This document shows, one piece after another, positions 1-14,782 of a DNA stretch of 64,000 bases. The stretch is taken from NCBI RefSeq assembly GCF_937128415.1, contig NZ_CAKZMJ010000033.1:16561-80560 (forward strand), given 5' to 3'. Position 1 is the first letter of the stretch, and each line of letters begins with the position of its first letter. The notes beneath the pieces are model-generated. The model was not told the DNA's origin, did no database searches, and saw only the letters and a program-made list of their open reading frames with translations. Source of the stretch: an uncultured Caldilinea sp. (GTDB taxonomy: Bacteria; Chloroflexota; Anaerolineae; Caldilineales; Caldilineaceae). A program made the translations under genes and the position numbers.

Positions 1-286
1 CCGATGGCGCGCATCTGTTCGTCTGAAAGCGAGAGCACGCCGGGCGGCGTGACCGCGCCGATCGTCGCTTCCAGTCGCGTGAACGCGGCGCGCGCCGACG
101 CCAACGACACTTGTTGTTCAAGGATGAGCAGCACCAGCGTCGGGAAGCCCGGCTCGCGTGGCCAGAGCGGGGGCGGGCCGCATTCTTCCACGATGCGCGC
201 AAGATCGGCGTCTCTGCGCGCCAGCGTTTCGACTGCCGCATGCAAGGCGGCTTCCGTCAGCGGAGCATCGACGGGTAAAGCGTTCA

Positions 287-287
<1 letters not shown>
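1..287 (-). CDS. DNA-3-methyladenine glycosylase, N-terminal part (cut by window edge)
   Basis: Base-excision repair glycosylase of the AlkA/HhH-GPD type, which would remove alkylated purines from DNA. Only the first 95 residues are present; the gene runs off the left edge. The reading begins MNALPVDAPL and contains FPTLVLLILEQQVSLASA, the conserved helix in which AlkA-type enzymes carry 'ILxQQVS'. The catalytic Asp and the helix-hairpin-helix lie beyond the edge. Its ATG shares one base with the stop of the upstream biotin carboxylase gene (TGATG), so the two are translationally coupled. Family assignment rests on the N-terminal motif alone. Confidence 0.8.
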
Positions 288-1825
<1,538 letters not shown>

Positions 1826-1873
1826 CTTTAGCTCCTGCGATTGTACGTTCAGTTTGCCGCACGTTAGAGCGCC

Positions 1874-1902
1874 ATTATAATCTCAAGGGTTATTGTTGTC
1901 AG
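1874..1902 (-). promoter_or_regulatory. Sigma-70-type promoter of the biotin carboxylase gene
   Basis: On the minus strand CTGACA (1902-1897) and TATAAT (1879-1874) are separated by exactly 17 bp. The start site would lie near 1867, giving a leader of about 40 nt ahead of the AGGAG and ATG. Confidence 0.75.
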
Positions 1903-1912
1903 ATGGGAGAGC

Positions 1913-1980
1913 GTGTTGTGTGGTGCGTAAACTGTGTTGCGTGCTCCGTGGTGCGCAACGAAACACGCAACACGCAGCCT
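1913..1980. repeat. Dispersed palindromic repeat, GTGTTGCGTG family, copy 1
   Basis: A low-complexity stretch with GTGTTGCGTG at 1934-1943 and its exact inverse CACGCAACAC at 1964-1973, flanked by degenerate copies of the same words. Related stretches occur at 4051-4132 and 43283-43405. It lies directly upstream of corA and would be translated if a farther-upstream start were used, which argues for the downstream start. Confidence 0.75.
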
Positions 1981-2006
1981 TCCTTCAGCATGACAAGGTG
2001 CAAACT

Positions 2007-2984
2007 GTGATCCGAATCATGTGCCGCTATGCGGATGGCCAGGTTGAAATGGATGCGCCGCTCGAGCGACTGGCCGATCTGCTGAAAGAGGCCGGCAACG
2101 TCGTTTGGGTGGATATGCAGGGCCGATCGAATGGCCAGCATGAGCGCATCCTGGCCGATGTGTTCCATTTTCATCCGCTGGCGATCGAGGATGCGCTGAA
2201 GGATTCGCACGTGCCCAAGCTTGACGACTACGGGACGTATCTCTATCTGGTGTTTCACATCGTTGCTCTTGGCGCCGAACCAATGGATATCGATACGCAG
2301 GAGATCGACGTCTTTCTTGGCCCCAACTATCTGGTGACGCTGCACGAGGACGTCCGTCGTTCGATCGAACGATTGTGGAACGCTGAACATCATGTGGAAG
2401 TCGGGCTGGCGCGCGGCCCGGCCATGCTGCTCTACGAATTGCTCGACGCACAGATTGACAATTTCATTCCTTTGATCGACGCTTTTGAAGAGGAGCTGGA
2501 ACGGCTCGGCGACGACATTTTCCGCATCGATCAAGAGCAGCGGGAGCTGCTCAATCGGCTGCTGACGGCTAAAAGCAGCGCGCTGCGGCTGGTGCGGATT
2601 CTGGCGCCGCAGCGCGAGCTGCTGGGACGGCTCTCCACCGGCGAATATCGGGTGGTGCCGTCCCAGGTTCGTCTCTACTATCGTGACATCTACGACCATT
2701 TGATGCGGTTGGCGAGCCTCGCCGACAGCATGCGCGACCTGGCCAGCAGCACAATCGAGACGCATCTGGCGCTGGTCAACAACCGCATGAATGAGGTGAT
2801 GAAATTGTTGACGATGGTTTCCACTATTTTTATCCCGCTCAGTTTTTTGGCCGGCGTCTACGGCATGAACTTTGAACATATGCCGGAGCTAGAAATCTGG
2901 TGGTTCTATCCGCTGATCTGGGGCGTCTTTCTCAGCATTGCGCTGACAATGCTCTGGATCTTCCGCAGAAAGAAGTGGCTCTGA
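2007..2984 (+). CDS. corA: CorA-family divalent cation (Mg2+/Co2+) channel
   Basis: Inner-membrane magnesium/cobalt channel, expected to be pentameric. It has 325 residues from the chosen start: a cytoplasmic alpha/beta and helical funnel (about 1-265) and two C-terminal membrane helices. The signature GMN selectivity motif (VYGMNFEHMPE, about residue 285) follows the first helix, and a basic tail RRKKWL ends the protein. The frame is open to 1893, but the first 38 codons read through a palindromic repeat. The GTG at 2007 gives VIRIMCRYADG, typical of CorA N-termini, and has AAGGTG just upstream. The next gene begins on the base after its stop, so the two are cotranscribed. Confidence 0.93.
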   Translation: MIRIMCRYADGQVEMDAPLERLADLLKEAGNVVWVDMQGRSNGQHERILADVFHFHPLAIEDALKDSHVPKLDDYGTYLYLVFHIVALGAEPMDIDTQEIDVFLGPNYLVTLHEDVRRSIERLWNAEHHVEVGLARGPAMLLYELLDAQIDNFIPLIDAFEEELERLGDDIFRIDQEQRELLNRLLTAKSSALRLVRILAPQRELLGRLSTGEYRVVPSQVRLYYRDIYDHLMRLASLADSMRDLASSTIETHLALVNNRMNEVMKLLTMVSTIFIPLSFLAGVYGMNFEHMPELEIWWFYPLIWGVFLSIALTMLWIFRRKKWL

Positions 2985-3530
<546 letters not shown>

Positions 3531-3545
3531 CGATGGTCGCATCCG

Positions 3546-4043
<498 letters not shown>

Positions 4044-4050
4044 CCTGGCG

Positions 4051-4132
4051 CGTGGTTCGTGTTGCGTGGTTCGTGTTGCGTGGTTCGTGTTGCGTGATGC
4101 GGGTTTCGTCACGCAACACGAATCACGAACCA
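4051..4132. repeat. Tandem 14-nt repeat with inverted arm, GTGTTGCG family, copy 2
   Basis: The 14-nt unit CGTGGTTCGTGTTG is repeated three times without interruption (4051-4064, 4065-4078, 4079-4092). It is followed by an inverted arm, CACGCAACACG (about 4110-4120) and CACGAACCA, so the RNA could fold into a long hairpin. It fills the convergent junction between the Nudix gene and the AttH-like gene. Confidence 0.85.
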
Positions 4133-4136
4133 TCTC

Positions 4137-5303
<1,167 letters not shown>

Positions 5304-5313
5304 ATCGCCATTG

Positions 5314-5341
5314 TGACAGAGCGCGCAAGCATCCTCTGTCA
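5314..5341. promoter_or_regulatory. 8-bp inverted repeat in a divergent promoter region
   Basis: TGACAGAG (5314-5321) and its exact inverse CTCTGTCA (5334-5341) are separated by 12 nt. The repeat lies between the divergent AttH-like lipoprotein gene and the DinB-fold gene. The spacing suits a dimeric repressor operator, and a short RNA hairpin is equally possible. Confidence 0.4.
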
Positions 5342-5462
5342 GCAATTGTCCGATGCCGTTGTGGTAGACTTGTGAGGAGCTGCAGAAGATCTTCGGAAAT
5401 AATGCAGCTTTTCCAGAAGCCTCTAGCAAAAGCAATCCAAAGAAACAGAAAGGGTGACGGAA

Positions 5463-6041
<579 letters not shown>

Positions 6042-6116
6042 GGACATGTTGCGCCGGAGGCGCAACCTACGACCGTAGGGTCGGCCTCCGGCCGCACGAT
6101 CCCCGGCGGATGGCGT
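6042..6116. repeat. Palindromic repeat at a convergent junction
   Basis: GTTGCGCC and GGCGCAAC form an 8-bp stem around GGA (about 6048-6066). CCTAC/GTAGG and GGCCTCCGGCC palindromes follow at once. The repeat fills the gap between the DinB-fold gene and the SIS gene, so it may work as a bidirectional terminator. It resembles the GCGGCTC..AGCCGC elements near 24.9 kb and 35.3 kb. Confidence 0.65.
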
Positions 6117-7166
<1,050 letters not shown>

Positions 7167-7186
7167 GCTCGTTTCTCCTCAATCTG

Positions 7187-8371
<1,185 letters not shown>

Positions 8372-8372
8372 T

Positions 8373-9383
8373 CTATGATGTTTGTGGATGATGGTTCATC
8401 AGATCGGCGGCCAGCGCGGCTGCACCCCAGGCGCCCAGGTTGCGCGTCGGGTCGGCGATGCGCAGAATTTCGGGGCGCAGCACGGCACGCGCCAGCGCCG
8501 AACTTTCCTGCTGCCGCAGCCACTCCGCAACGATGGGACGCAGATAGCGTTCACCGGCGCGCGTCACGCCGCCGCCGAGCACCACGCCATCGACGTCGTA
8601 GGCCAGCACCACGCTGCGCAACGCCCGGGCCAGCTCCACGCCGACGTCGTCTACGATGCGTTGGGCAACGGCGTCTCCGGCTGCCGCCGCGTCGTAGACG
8701 GCGCGCGCCGTGATCGAGCCCGCTGCGGCCAGCGCGCCTCCCGCCCCCTGAGCGATCGCTTCCTTCGCCCGGCGCACGACCGCCGTCGCCGAAACGAGCG
8801 TCTCCAGGCAGCCGCGCGTGCCGCAGTTGCAGAGCGGCCCGTTCGGATCGACGATCATGTGGCCGAACTCGCCGGCCAGCCCGTGACGTCCGCGCACCAG
8901 CTTGCCGTCAAGGATCACGCCTACGGCGAGGCCGGTGCCGATGCTGACGTACGCAATGTTCTGGTCGTCGTTTGGATTGTCGAAGCGATAGACGCCGAGG
9001 GCTGCTGCGCGCACGTCGTTTTCAAAGGCGCAGGGAACGCCGAAACGCTCGGTGAGGCGGGGAATAAGCGGATAGTCGTACCAGTGCAGGTTGACGGCGA
9101 TGCGCACGATGCCCCGTTCGTAGTCCTGCTGTCCGGGAATGCCCAGCCCGATGGCGGCCAGATGCCGTGACGCGTCGCCCAGCGCCACCGTCTGCTCGAT
9201 GGCGGCCGCCACGCACCACATCGTGGCGTCGGGACTGCTCAAGTCGGTGGGGACAGTCAGCTCGCCGTGAGCGCGCAGGCCTTCGTCGAGCAGCACGGTC
9301 GACACCGTGGTGCCGCCAATATCTACGCCGACCAGCCAGTACGAGGAGAGAGCAGGTTCACGATTCAGAGAGAGCGCGTCCAT
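8373..9383 (-). CDS. ROK-family sugar kinase, probably N-acetylglucosamine kinase
   Basis: ROK kinase of 336 residues. The phosphate-binding motif VGVDIGGTTV is at about 19-28, the catalytic base sits in AFENDVRAAALG, and the zinc-binding ROK signature is GEFGHMIVDPNGPLCNCGTRGCLE (about 168-190). No DNA-binding domain precedes the fold, so it is an enzyme and not a ROK repressor. As the first gene of the operon with nagA and the SIS gene, it most likely phosphorylates GlcNAc (or another amino sugar) to feed NagA. Glucokinase activity cannot be excluded from sequence alone. Confidence 0.88.
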   Translation of the reverse strand: MDALSLNREPALSSYWLVGVDIGGTTVSTVLLDEGLRAHGELTVPTDLSSPDATMWCVAAAIEQTVALGDASRHLAAIGLGIPGQQDYERGIVRIAVNLHWYDYPLIPRLTERFGVPCAFENDVRAAALGVYRFDNPNDDQNIAYVSIGTGLAVGVILDGKLVRGRHGLAGEFGHMIVDPNGPLCNCGTRGCLETLVSATAVVRRAKEAIAQGAGGALAAAGSITARAVYDAAAAGDAVAQRIVDDVGVELARALRSVVLAYDVDGVVLGGGVTRAGERYLRPIVAEWLRQQESSALARAVLRPEILRIADPTRNLGAWGAAALAADLMNHHPQTS

Positions 9384-9428
9384 TCCGAATTTGCCGATCT
9401 GTCAGACTACGGTTGGAATTGAGATGTT

Positions 9429-9439
9429 TGTATGATACA
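9429..9439. promoter_or_regulatory. Small near-palindrome upstream of the amino-sugar operon
   Basis: TGTAT-G-ATACA, 5-bp arms around one base, lies 46 nt upstream of the ROK kinase start. It could be half of an operator, or an extended -10 element on the minus strand (TATCAT). No convincing -35 box accompanies it. Confidence 0.25.
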
Positions 9440-9504
9440 TCGCGCCACAGGAGGAGCGAAAACTTCGGGGTTTGTCGAGGGCTATCGAGCTTTCGATGAG
9501 GCGC

Positions 9505-9541
9505 CCCTCTTCCAGGAAGCCCAGAGCCTTCTGGAAGAGGG
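9505..9541 (+). other. Stem-loop in the cobS leader
   Basis: CCCTCTTCCAG (9505-9515) pairs perfectly with CTGGAAGAGGG (9531-9541) around a 15-nt loop. No T-run follows on either strand, so it is not an intrinsic terminator. It lies about 50 nt before cobS. No B12-box motif was seen, so a cobalamin riboswitch is not supported. Confidence 0.5.
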
Positions 9542-9589
9542 CGGCAAATAAGAAAATCGCCCGGCTTCAGGATATTCAAGGACAGAAGT

Positions 9590-10315
<726 letters not shown>

Positions 10316-10436
10316 GGAATTTCATTGGATCGGGATCGTCGGATCGTGGTCGTCAAATGACGATGATTCTGAACGAAATTCAAGACAGCCCTTGTCGAAA
10401 CCGGCGATCGTTGAAAATTAAAGGGCTTGCACTGGC

Positions 10437-13121
10437 TTACCCTTCTGCTAAGTATCGAATGGTCTCACATAAAAGATAGTGGCCAACAACGTTGCGGCGC
10501 AAGCCAGAGGGTTGTGCTCCTGCACCTCCCTGAAATCGCAAGGTGCTGGCAACCAATCTTCCTCTCCCAATATGGATTTCTATCATGTAATCTGTCACGT
10601 GGAACTCTCTGGCATCAAGACGGCGCAGTAAAGGTCGTGCGAGATGTAGGTCTCGCAAAAATTCTTTGATTCGAGATGTATCAAAAGCAAAATCTGTCGC
10701 TAAGCCAAAAAACTGCAGATCGGTGAACCCTCGGTGAGGGAAACGCGACCAAATCGGATGGGGGTACAGGAGTTTAATCGATTCTCGCCAAAAAGGAACT
10801 TGACGCACTGGCAAAGGGTTACATCCTTGTTGAATCAAGAGCACTTTGCCGCCGGCGCGCAAATATTCCAATAAGCGCAAGGTTAACGTTGTGACGACAA
10901 GCACTGAGGGGAGCTCTACACAACTTTCCAGATCAATCGTACTTTCCTGTGCAAATAGCTCTCCCCAATCGCTTAAGCAACCGTTTGGATCATAAACAGC
11001 AAAGGTTGCGGCGTCGTGTTGTAGCTTGGGATATATCCAAAGCGGCCACTGGTTTTCAATTTCGCGGGCGCCATCGCAAATCCTGGCGTTTAGGCGGAAT
11101 TCTGCTGGCGATACAACGCCAGGCAATTCTTGTTGAACAGTGGCTACTTTATAGGGGCGTCCCAGCCACGGTTCGGCGGGGAGCGGATAAGAACCGCCCA
11201 TCTGCAAGTTCCCGTCCATATCGACGATTCGCCATTCAAAATACGCATCTGCACTCAACGCCTCACCGGTGTTGTGCAAAACAAAGTGAAAACGAGCGAT
11301 GTCGCCAGAGCGCCAATTGAACATATCCAGTCGATCGGGTCGATCTCCACCGCTCTTCCATACCCGTCGACGATCGACTTCCAGACACAGAATTGTGTCA
11401 TCGTTAAACTGGCGCAGCTTGGCTGCAGCCCATTTGGTGTTGCCGAAGTCATCCAATACGCCAGAAGTATTGATGGGCGTGTCGCGTATGCCAGTCACCA
11501 CATATCCTCCAACGCCGGAGCGACGGCGAACAGCCTCCAGAATATACTTGATCACCGTCAAGGATTGGGCGCGGGAGAGCGTTGTCAATTCTTCCGGCCT
11601 AAATCCCAGATCGGCGTCCGCAATTCGTTGCAATTGAGCGAGCAGTGCGGCCACTTGAGGACGCGAAGTATGAAGGGGGTTTTCCTCCGTAATCCACCAA
11701 GGTCGCTTCCCTTCATTTGCAGCGATAATCGCGTTCAAATCTCGATAATTATCTGAATCGTTGAATTCACCGAAAATCCAAGGTCGAGGCGTTCGCCAGT
11801 CGCGACGCCAATGGTCTAGCATAGGCTCAAAAAAATGAAGATCGGTGTAGGTATGGTAATCATAAAAGTCAGCCAGGTCGAGTTCAGCGCCGCCGTAAGC
11901 TTCAGCCGTTCCGCTGTTGTCGCATACAAGGGCGCCCGACGCTGCCCTGCGCATGAGTAAAGTGAGTTGAGTCAAAATTTCAGCGTCGACGCTTTCGTCG
12001 AGCTCACATCCCACGCTGTAAATCACAATGGAAGGATGATGAGCGGCCAGCCGCATGTAAGCCGCGTATTCCTCGATCAGAACCGTACGCAGTTCTTCCG
12101 TGAGTTTTGGTTGCCACATCGGCCATTCTTGCCAGAGAAGCACGCCTTCCTCGTCGGCGATTTCGTAATAGCGTCGATTCGGTACAAACAGGCATAATTT
12201 GATCAGGTTGAAACCCAGTTCTCGAACTACGTGAAATTCACGGCGGATCTGTTCATCAGAAAAAGCAGGGGCGATCAAGTCCGGATCCCAACCCCAGTGC
12301 AATACTCCCCGCAGGCAGATTGGCCGATGATTCAATAAAAGCTGCTCGCCCTCCGCCTTTAGATGTCGGAACCCTGTGCGTTCCTTTACTGAAGCCAGCG
12401 ACGTCCCCTCTACAAAAAGCTCGACGTCAATGTTGTAAAGAACAGGATGTCCTGGGTGCCATAGTTGGGCGTCTGGCACATATACGTTGCCATTCCAACT
12501 GCCGTCATCGTTCAACGAGATATCTTGTTCGACAAAGATTCTCGAATCAGACTTGATGCGACAGCGCACTAAACCGGAACGTCTGCTCTCAAAAATATGG
12601 GCTTTTCCAGAAAGATGGATGATACGATTCTCTGGTTCAGCGGTTACCTGCAAATCAGAAAATGCGGCTTTCATTGCTCGTAACCGTACGCCCTGCCATA
12701 TCCCACCGAAGGCCAGAGCTACATCCGGTAAGAATCCAGAGAGTGTAGAACGCAGTGGGTAACGTTCGCCAGGTTTAAACACGACGAGCTCAATGAGGTT
12801 GACTCCGGGCGATATGAAATCCGTGACATCGAACGAAAAAGGCGTCCACATTCCACGGTGAGATCCGACCGGTAGATGATTGATCGTTAGGGCGCAGAAG
12901 TAGCTGACTGCATCGAATTCGAGCTGAATGCGACGCCCTGCCCAACTTTGAGGCACTTCGACGTAGCGACGATAGACAGCCGGGCCTTCACATGATTTAG
13001 AATATCCCTGCGCCTCCCAACAGCCGGGCACTTGGATCGTGCTCCACGTCTGGTCCTCACCCAGTCGAAATGACCAAATACCATTCAAAGAAAGTGTTTC
13101 TGCAAGATCGTTGCGGAGCAT
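10437..13121 (-). CDS. Glycoside hydrolase family 2-type enzyme
   Basis: Large retaining glycosidase (894 residues) of the GH2 beta-galactosidase/mannosidase/glucuronidase type. Order: N-terminal jelly-roll sugar-binding domain (LNGIWSFRLGEDQTW, VPGCWEAQGY), an immunoglobulin-like domain ending TGFRHLKAEGEQLLLNHRP, then a TIM barrel. The acid/base Glu is in IYSVGCELDES (about 371; most relatives have GNE, here GCE) and the nucleophile Glu in WIFGEFNDSD (about 449). About 350 C-terminal residues hold further beta domains. No signal peptide is seen, so it should act in the cytoplasm on imported oligosaccharide. The frame extends upstream into the regulator gene; the ATG at 13121 leaves a 58-nt gap. 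GC is low compared with flanking genes. Confidence 0.87.
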   Translation of the reverse strand: MLRNDLAETLSLNGIWSFRLGEDQTWSTIQVPGCWEAQGYSKSCEGPAVYRRYVEVPQSWAGRRIQLEFDAVSYFCALTINHLPVGSHRGMWTPFSFDVTDFISPGVNLIELVVFKPGERYPLRSTLSGFLPDVALAFGGIWQGVRLRAMKAAFSDLQVTAEPENRIIHLSGKAHIFESRRSGLVRCRIKSDSRIFVEQDISLNDDGSWNGNVYVPDAQLWHPGHPVLYNIDVELFVEGTSLASVKERTGFRHLKAEGEQLLLNHRPICLRGVLHWGWDPDLIAPAFSDEQIRREFHVVRELGFNLIKLCLFVPNRRYYEIADEEGVLLWQEWPMWQPKLTEELRTVLIEEYAAYMRLAAHHPSIVIYSVGCELDESVDAEILTQLTLLMRRAASGALVCDNSGTAEAYGGAELDLADFYDYHTYTDLHFFEPMLDHWRRDWRTPRPWIFGEFNDSDNYRDLNAIIAANEGKRPWWITEENPLHTSRPQVAALLAQLQRIADADLGFRPEELTTLSRAQSLTVIKYILEAVRRRSGVGGYVVTGIRDTPINTSGVLDDFGNTKWAAAKLRQFNDDTILCLEVDRRRVWKSGGDRPDRLDMFNWRSGDIARFHFVLHNTGEALSADAYFEWRIVDMDGNLQMGGSYPLPAEPWLGRPYKVATVQQELPGVVSPAEFRLNARICDGAREIENQWPLWIYPKLQHDAATFAVYDPNGCLSDWGELFAQESTIDLESCVELPSVLVVTTLTLRLLEYLRAGGKVLLIQQGCNPLPVRQVPFWRESIKLLYPHPIWSRFPHRGFTDLQFFGLATDFAFDTSRIKEFLRDLHLARPLLRRLDAREFHVTDYMIEIHIGRGRLVASTLRFQGGAGAQPSGLRRNVVGHYLLCETIRYLAEG

Positions 13122-13179
13122 GGCCGAGTTTTCAGTCGATGGTGTCGATTCTGCTCGTGAGGTGACACAGGCATTGACG

Positions 13180-14352
13180 TCAATAGTGGTTGCGTGAGAA
13201 GGTGGAATGACATCCACCGCCGTATTCCGAGTACACCGTCTCAGTTGTGCGTTCCGTTTCCGCTGCTCCACACGAAGCGCGAACGATCAGTTTCGTAGGT
13301 AAAATATGTTGTTGAGGGCCAGCCATGTGACCTCTAATTCGGCCAACCAACACTTCAGCGGCTTTGCGCCCAATCTCAAATGTGGGAAGCGCTACTGTGG
13401 TCAGGGGCGTTTCGAGGTGCGCAGAAATTGCAAAATCGCCAAATCCAACCAGCGCCAGGTCCTCTGGAATACGAATCCGTAAGCGACGGCAAAGTTTATA
13501 TAAAGCAAGCGCCAATCGATCATTGGCGGCCAAAATGGCAGTGGGTCGGTCTTTTGAAGATAAATTGGGGATGAGCGTCGCCACATCCACCGTAGGATAA
13601 CTCTCGATTTTCCAAACGTCTTCATGGATAGATGGAAGTCCAGCCTCGGCAAGGGCGCATTGATAGCCGATTTGGCGGTGGTCCATTGTGATGGCCGGCT
13701 CTGGAGTAGTCAAAAATCCAATTCGACGATGACCCAATCGAATCAAATGTTGCGTTGCCTGCAAAGCGCCCCCAAAATTGTCGGCTATAACATAATCTGT
13801 CATCAGGTTTCTAAAATAGCGATCGACAACCACTAGAGGATACTGCTGTTCGCTAAGTCGAAGAATCGCGTTGTCGAGATGGATGGAATCGATGGGATAG
13901 AGAACAATCCCTGCAATACCCATTTGCACTAGGCGATGCAGCGTTTCCGTCTGCTTGGCCAAGTTGTTCTCGACCTGATGAAACAGGATGCTGTAGCCCA
14001 ACTCCTGAGCTTTGTGTTCCACGCCCATCAATAAAGTTGGAGCAAATGAATCCACCACATACGGGACGACAAATGCAAGCGTTCGACCTGGCAGGTCGTC
14101 GATCGGAGCTTGATGCACGCTTCCTCGGGTTACAAAGGTGCCCCTTCCCTGCTCACGTCGTACATAGCCGTTGCGCTCGACTTCAGTCAACGCCTGTCGC
14201 AATGTGCCGCGTGAAATTTGTAGTTGAGCGCATAAATGCTGTTCGGAAGGCAGCATTCCGCCAACCGGCCATTCTCCATCGAGAATTCTGTTGATGATCA
14301 GGTTGCGCACCTGAATATGCAAAGGAACATCCGAGTTTCGATCAAGTTGCAT
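13180..14352 (-). CDS. GntR-type repressor with LacI-type sugar-binding domain (AraR-like)
   Basis: A 390-residue regulator. Residues about 8-75 are a GntR winged helix (PLHIQVRNLIINRILDGEWP, LPSEQHLCAQLQISRGTLRQ, GYVRREQGRGTFVTRG). Residues about 90-370 are a periplasmic-binding-protein-like effector domain of the LacI/GalR type (TLAFVVPYVVDSFAPTLLMG, GIAGIVLYPID, HLIRLGHRRIGFLT, LVGFGDFAISAHLETPLTTV). This arrangement matches B. subtilis AraR, but the sugar may differ. It is divergent from the binding-protein operon and upstream of the GH2 gene, so it probably controls both. The same motif overlaps both start-site regions. Confidence 0.92.
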   Translation of the reverse strand: MQLDRNSDVPLHIQVRNLIINRILDGEWPVGGMLPSEQHLCAQLQISRGTLRQALTEVERNGYVRREQGRGTFVTRGSVHQAPIDDLPGRTLAFVVPYVVDSFAPTLLMGVEHKAQELGYSILFHQVENNLAKQTETLHRLVQMGIAGIVLYPIDSIHLDNAILRLSEQQYPLVVVDRYFRNLMTDYVIADNFGGALQATQHLIRLGHRRIGFLTTPEPAITMDHRQIGYQCALAEAGLPSIHEDVWKIESYPTVDVATLIPNLSSKDRPTAILAANDRLALALYKLCRRLRIRIPEDLALVGFGDFAISAHLETPLTTVALPTFEIGRKAAEVLVGRIRGHMAGPQQHILPTKLIVRASCGAAETERTTETVYSEYGGGCHSTFSRNHY

Positions 14353-14394
14353 AGTGCTTTTGATTTTCCATCACAGATGCATCAATAGGTATGG

Positions 14395-14405
14395 ACAAGT
14401 TTATC
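14395..14405. promoter_or_regulatory. Candidate operator 1, ACAAGTTTATC
   Basis: It overlaps the predicted start site (about 14403) of the regulator's own promoter. It shares ACAAGTTYATC with operator 2 at 14541-14551, which suggests autoregulation by the GntR/LacI-type protein. Confidence 0.55.
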
Positions 14406-14409
14406 TCGA

Positions 14410-14438
14410 AGCATACCGTAAAGGAGCAATACTGTCAA
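14410..14438 (-). promoter_or_regulatory. Promoter of the AraR-like regulator and GH2 gene
   Basis: On the minus strand TTGACA (14438-14433) and TATGCT (14415-14410) are 17 bp apart. The start site would be near 14403, giving a leader of about 50 nt. Confidence 0.7.
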
Positions 14439-14491
14439 CGAAATAGGCATTAGACGTTAGCCCACCTCTCCTGCCCCTCAAAGCAAAACGA

Positions 14492-14520
14492 TTGACAAGC
14501 TTCAAAAAACCACCTAAGAT
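14492..14520 (+). promoter_or_regulatory. Promoter of the sugar ABC operon
   Basis: TTGACA (14492-14497) and TAAGAT (14515-14520) are separated by 17 bp. The start site near 14527 falls at the edge of the palindromic operator that follows. Confidence 0.75.
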
Positions 14521-14528
14521 TGATTTAG

Positions 14529-14551
14529 ACAAATTTGTACACAAGTTCATC
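14529..14551. promoter_or_regulatory. Candidate operator 2 downstream of the sugar promoter
   Basis: A perfect 10-bp palindrome ACAAATTTGT (14529-14538) is followed at once by ACACAAGTTCATC. TTTGTACACAAG resembles the ATTTGTACGTACAAAT-type site known for AraR. Its place directly after the -10 box suits a repressor roadblock. Confidence 0.6.
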
Positions 14552-14782
14552 GAAATTGTTCAGAAAATAACCAGGCAATACATTGGGTTCTCTATTTTCT
14601 GACGAGTGTTGTGAGATATTGAGTTTTTTCTACTCAGCGTCTGTGACATTTGGTTATCCATCCCCTGACGAGGGAAGGATGTGTGCAATGGTTCAATTGG
14701 GGGCTGTGTAAGCAAGCTGTGGGAGAGAAGCGTTATTGTTTATCGCAGGAATCAGGTTCGAAGCTATGCCAGGAGGAAGAAC

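Larger units (their letters stand above)
14353..14782. other. 430-nt divergent control region of the sugar island
   Basis: No gene is seen. The region holds two face-to-face promoters, two copies of ACAAGTTYATC, and a long leader for the plus operon (start site near 14527, coding start 14783). In the leader CAGAAAATA (14561-14569) pairs exactly with TATTTTCTG (14593-14601). A weaker hairpin (ATCCATCCC / GGGAAGGAT) follows near 14658-14680. Confidence 0.6.

Noticed and set aside
4051..4092. Short 14-nt repeats as CRISPR or tracr-like element
   Set aside because: Units are contiguous without spacers and belong to a dispersed palindromic family.
9440..9589. Cobalamin riboswitch in front of cobS
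   Set aside because: A stem-loop exists, but no B12-box or multi-stem core could be found, and the leader is short.
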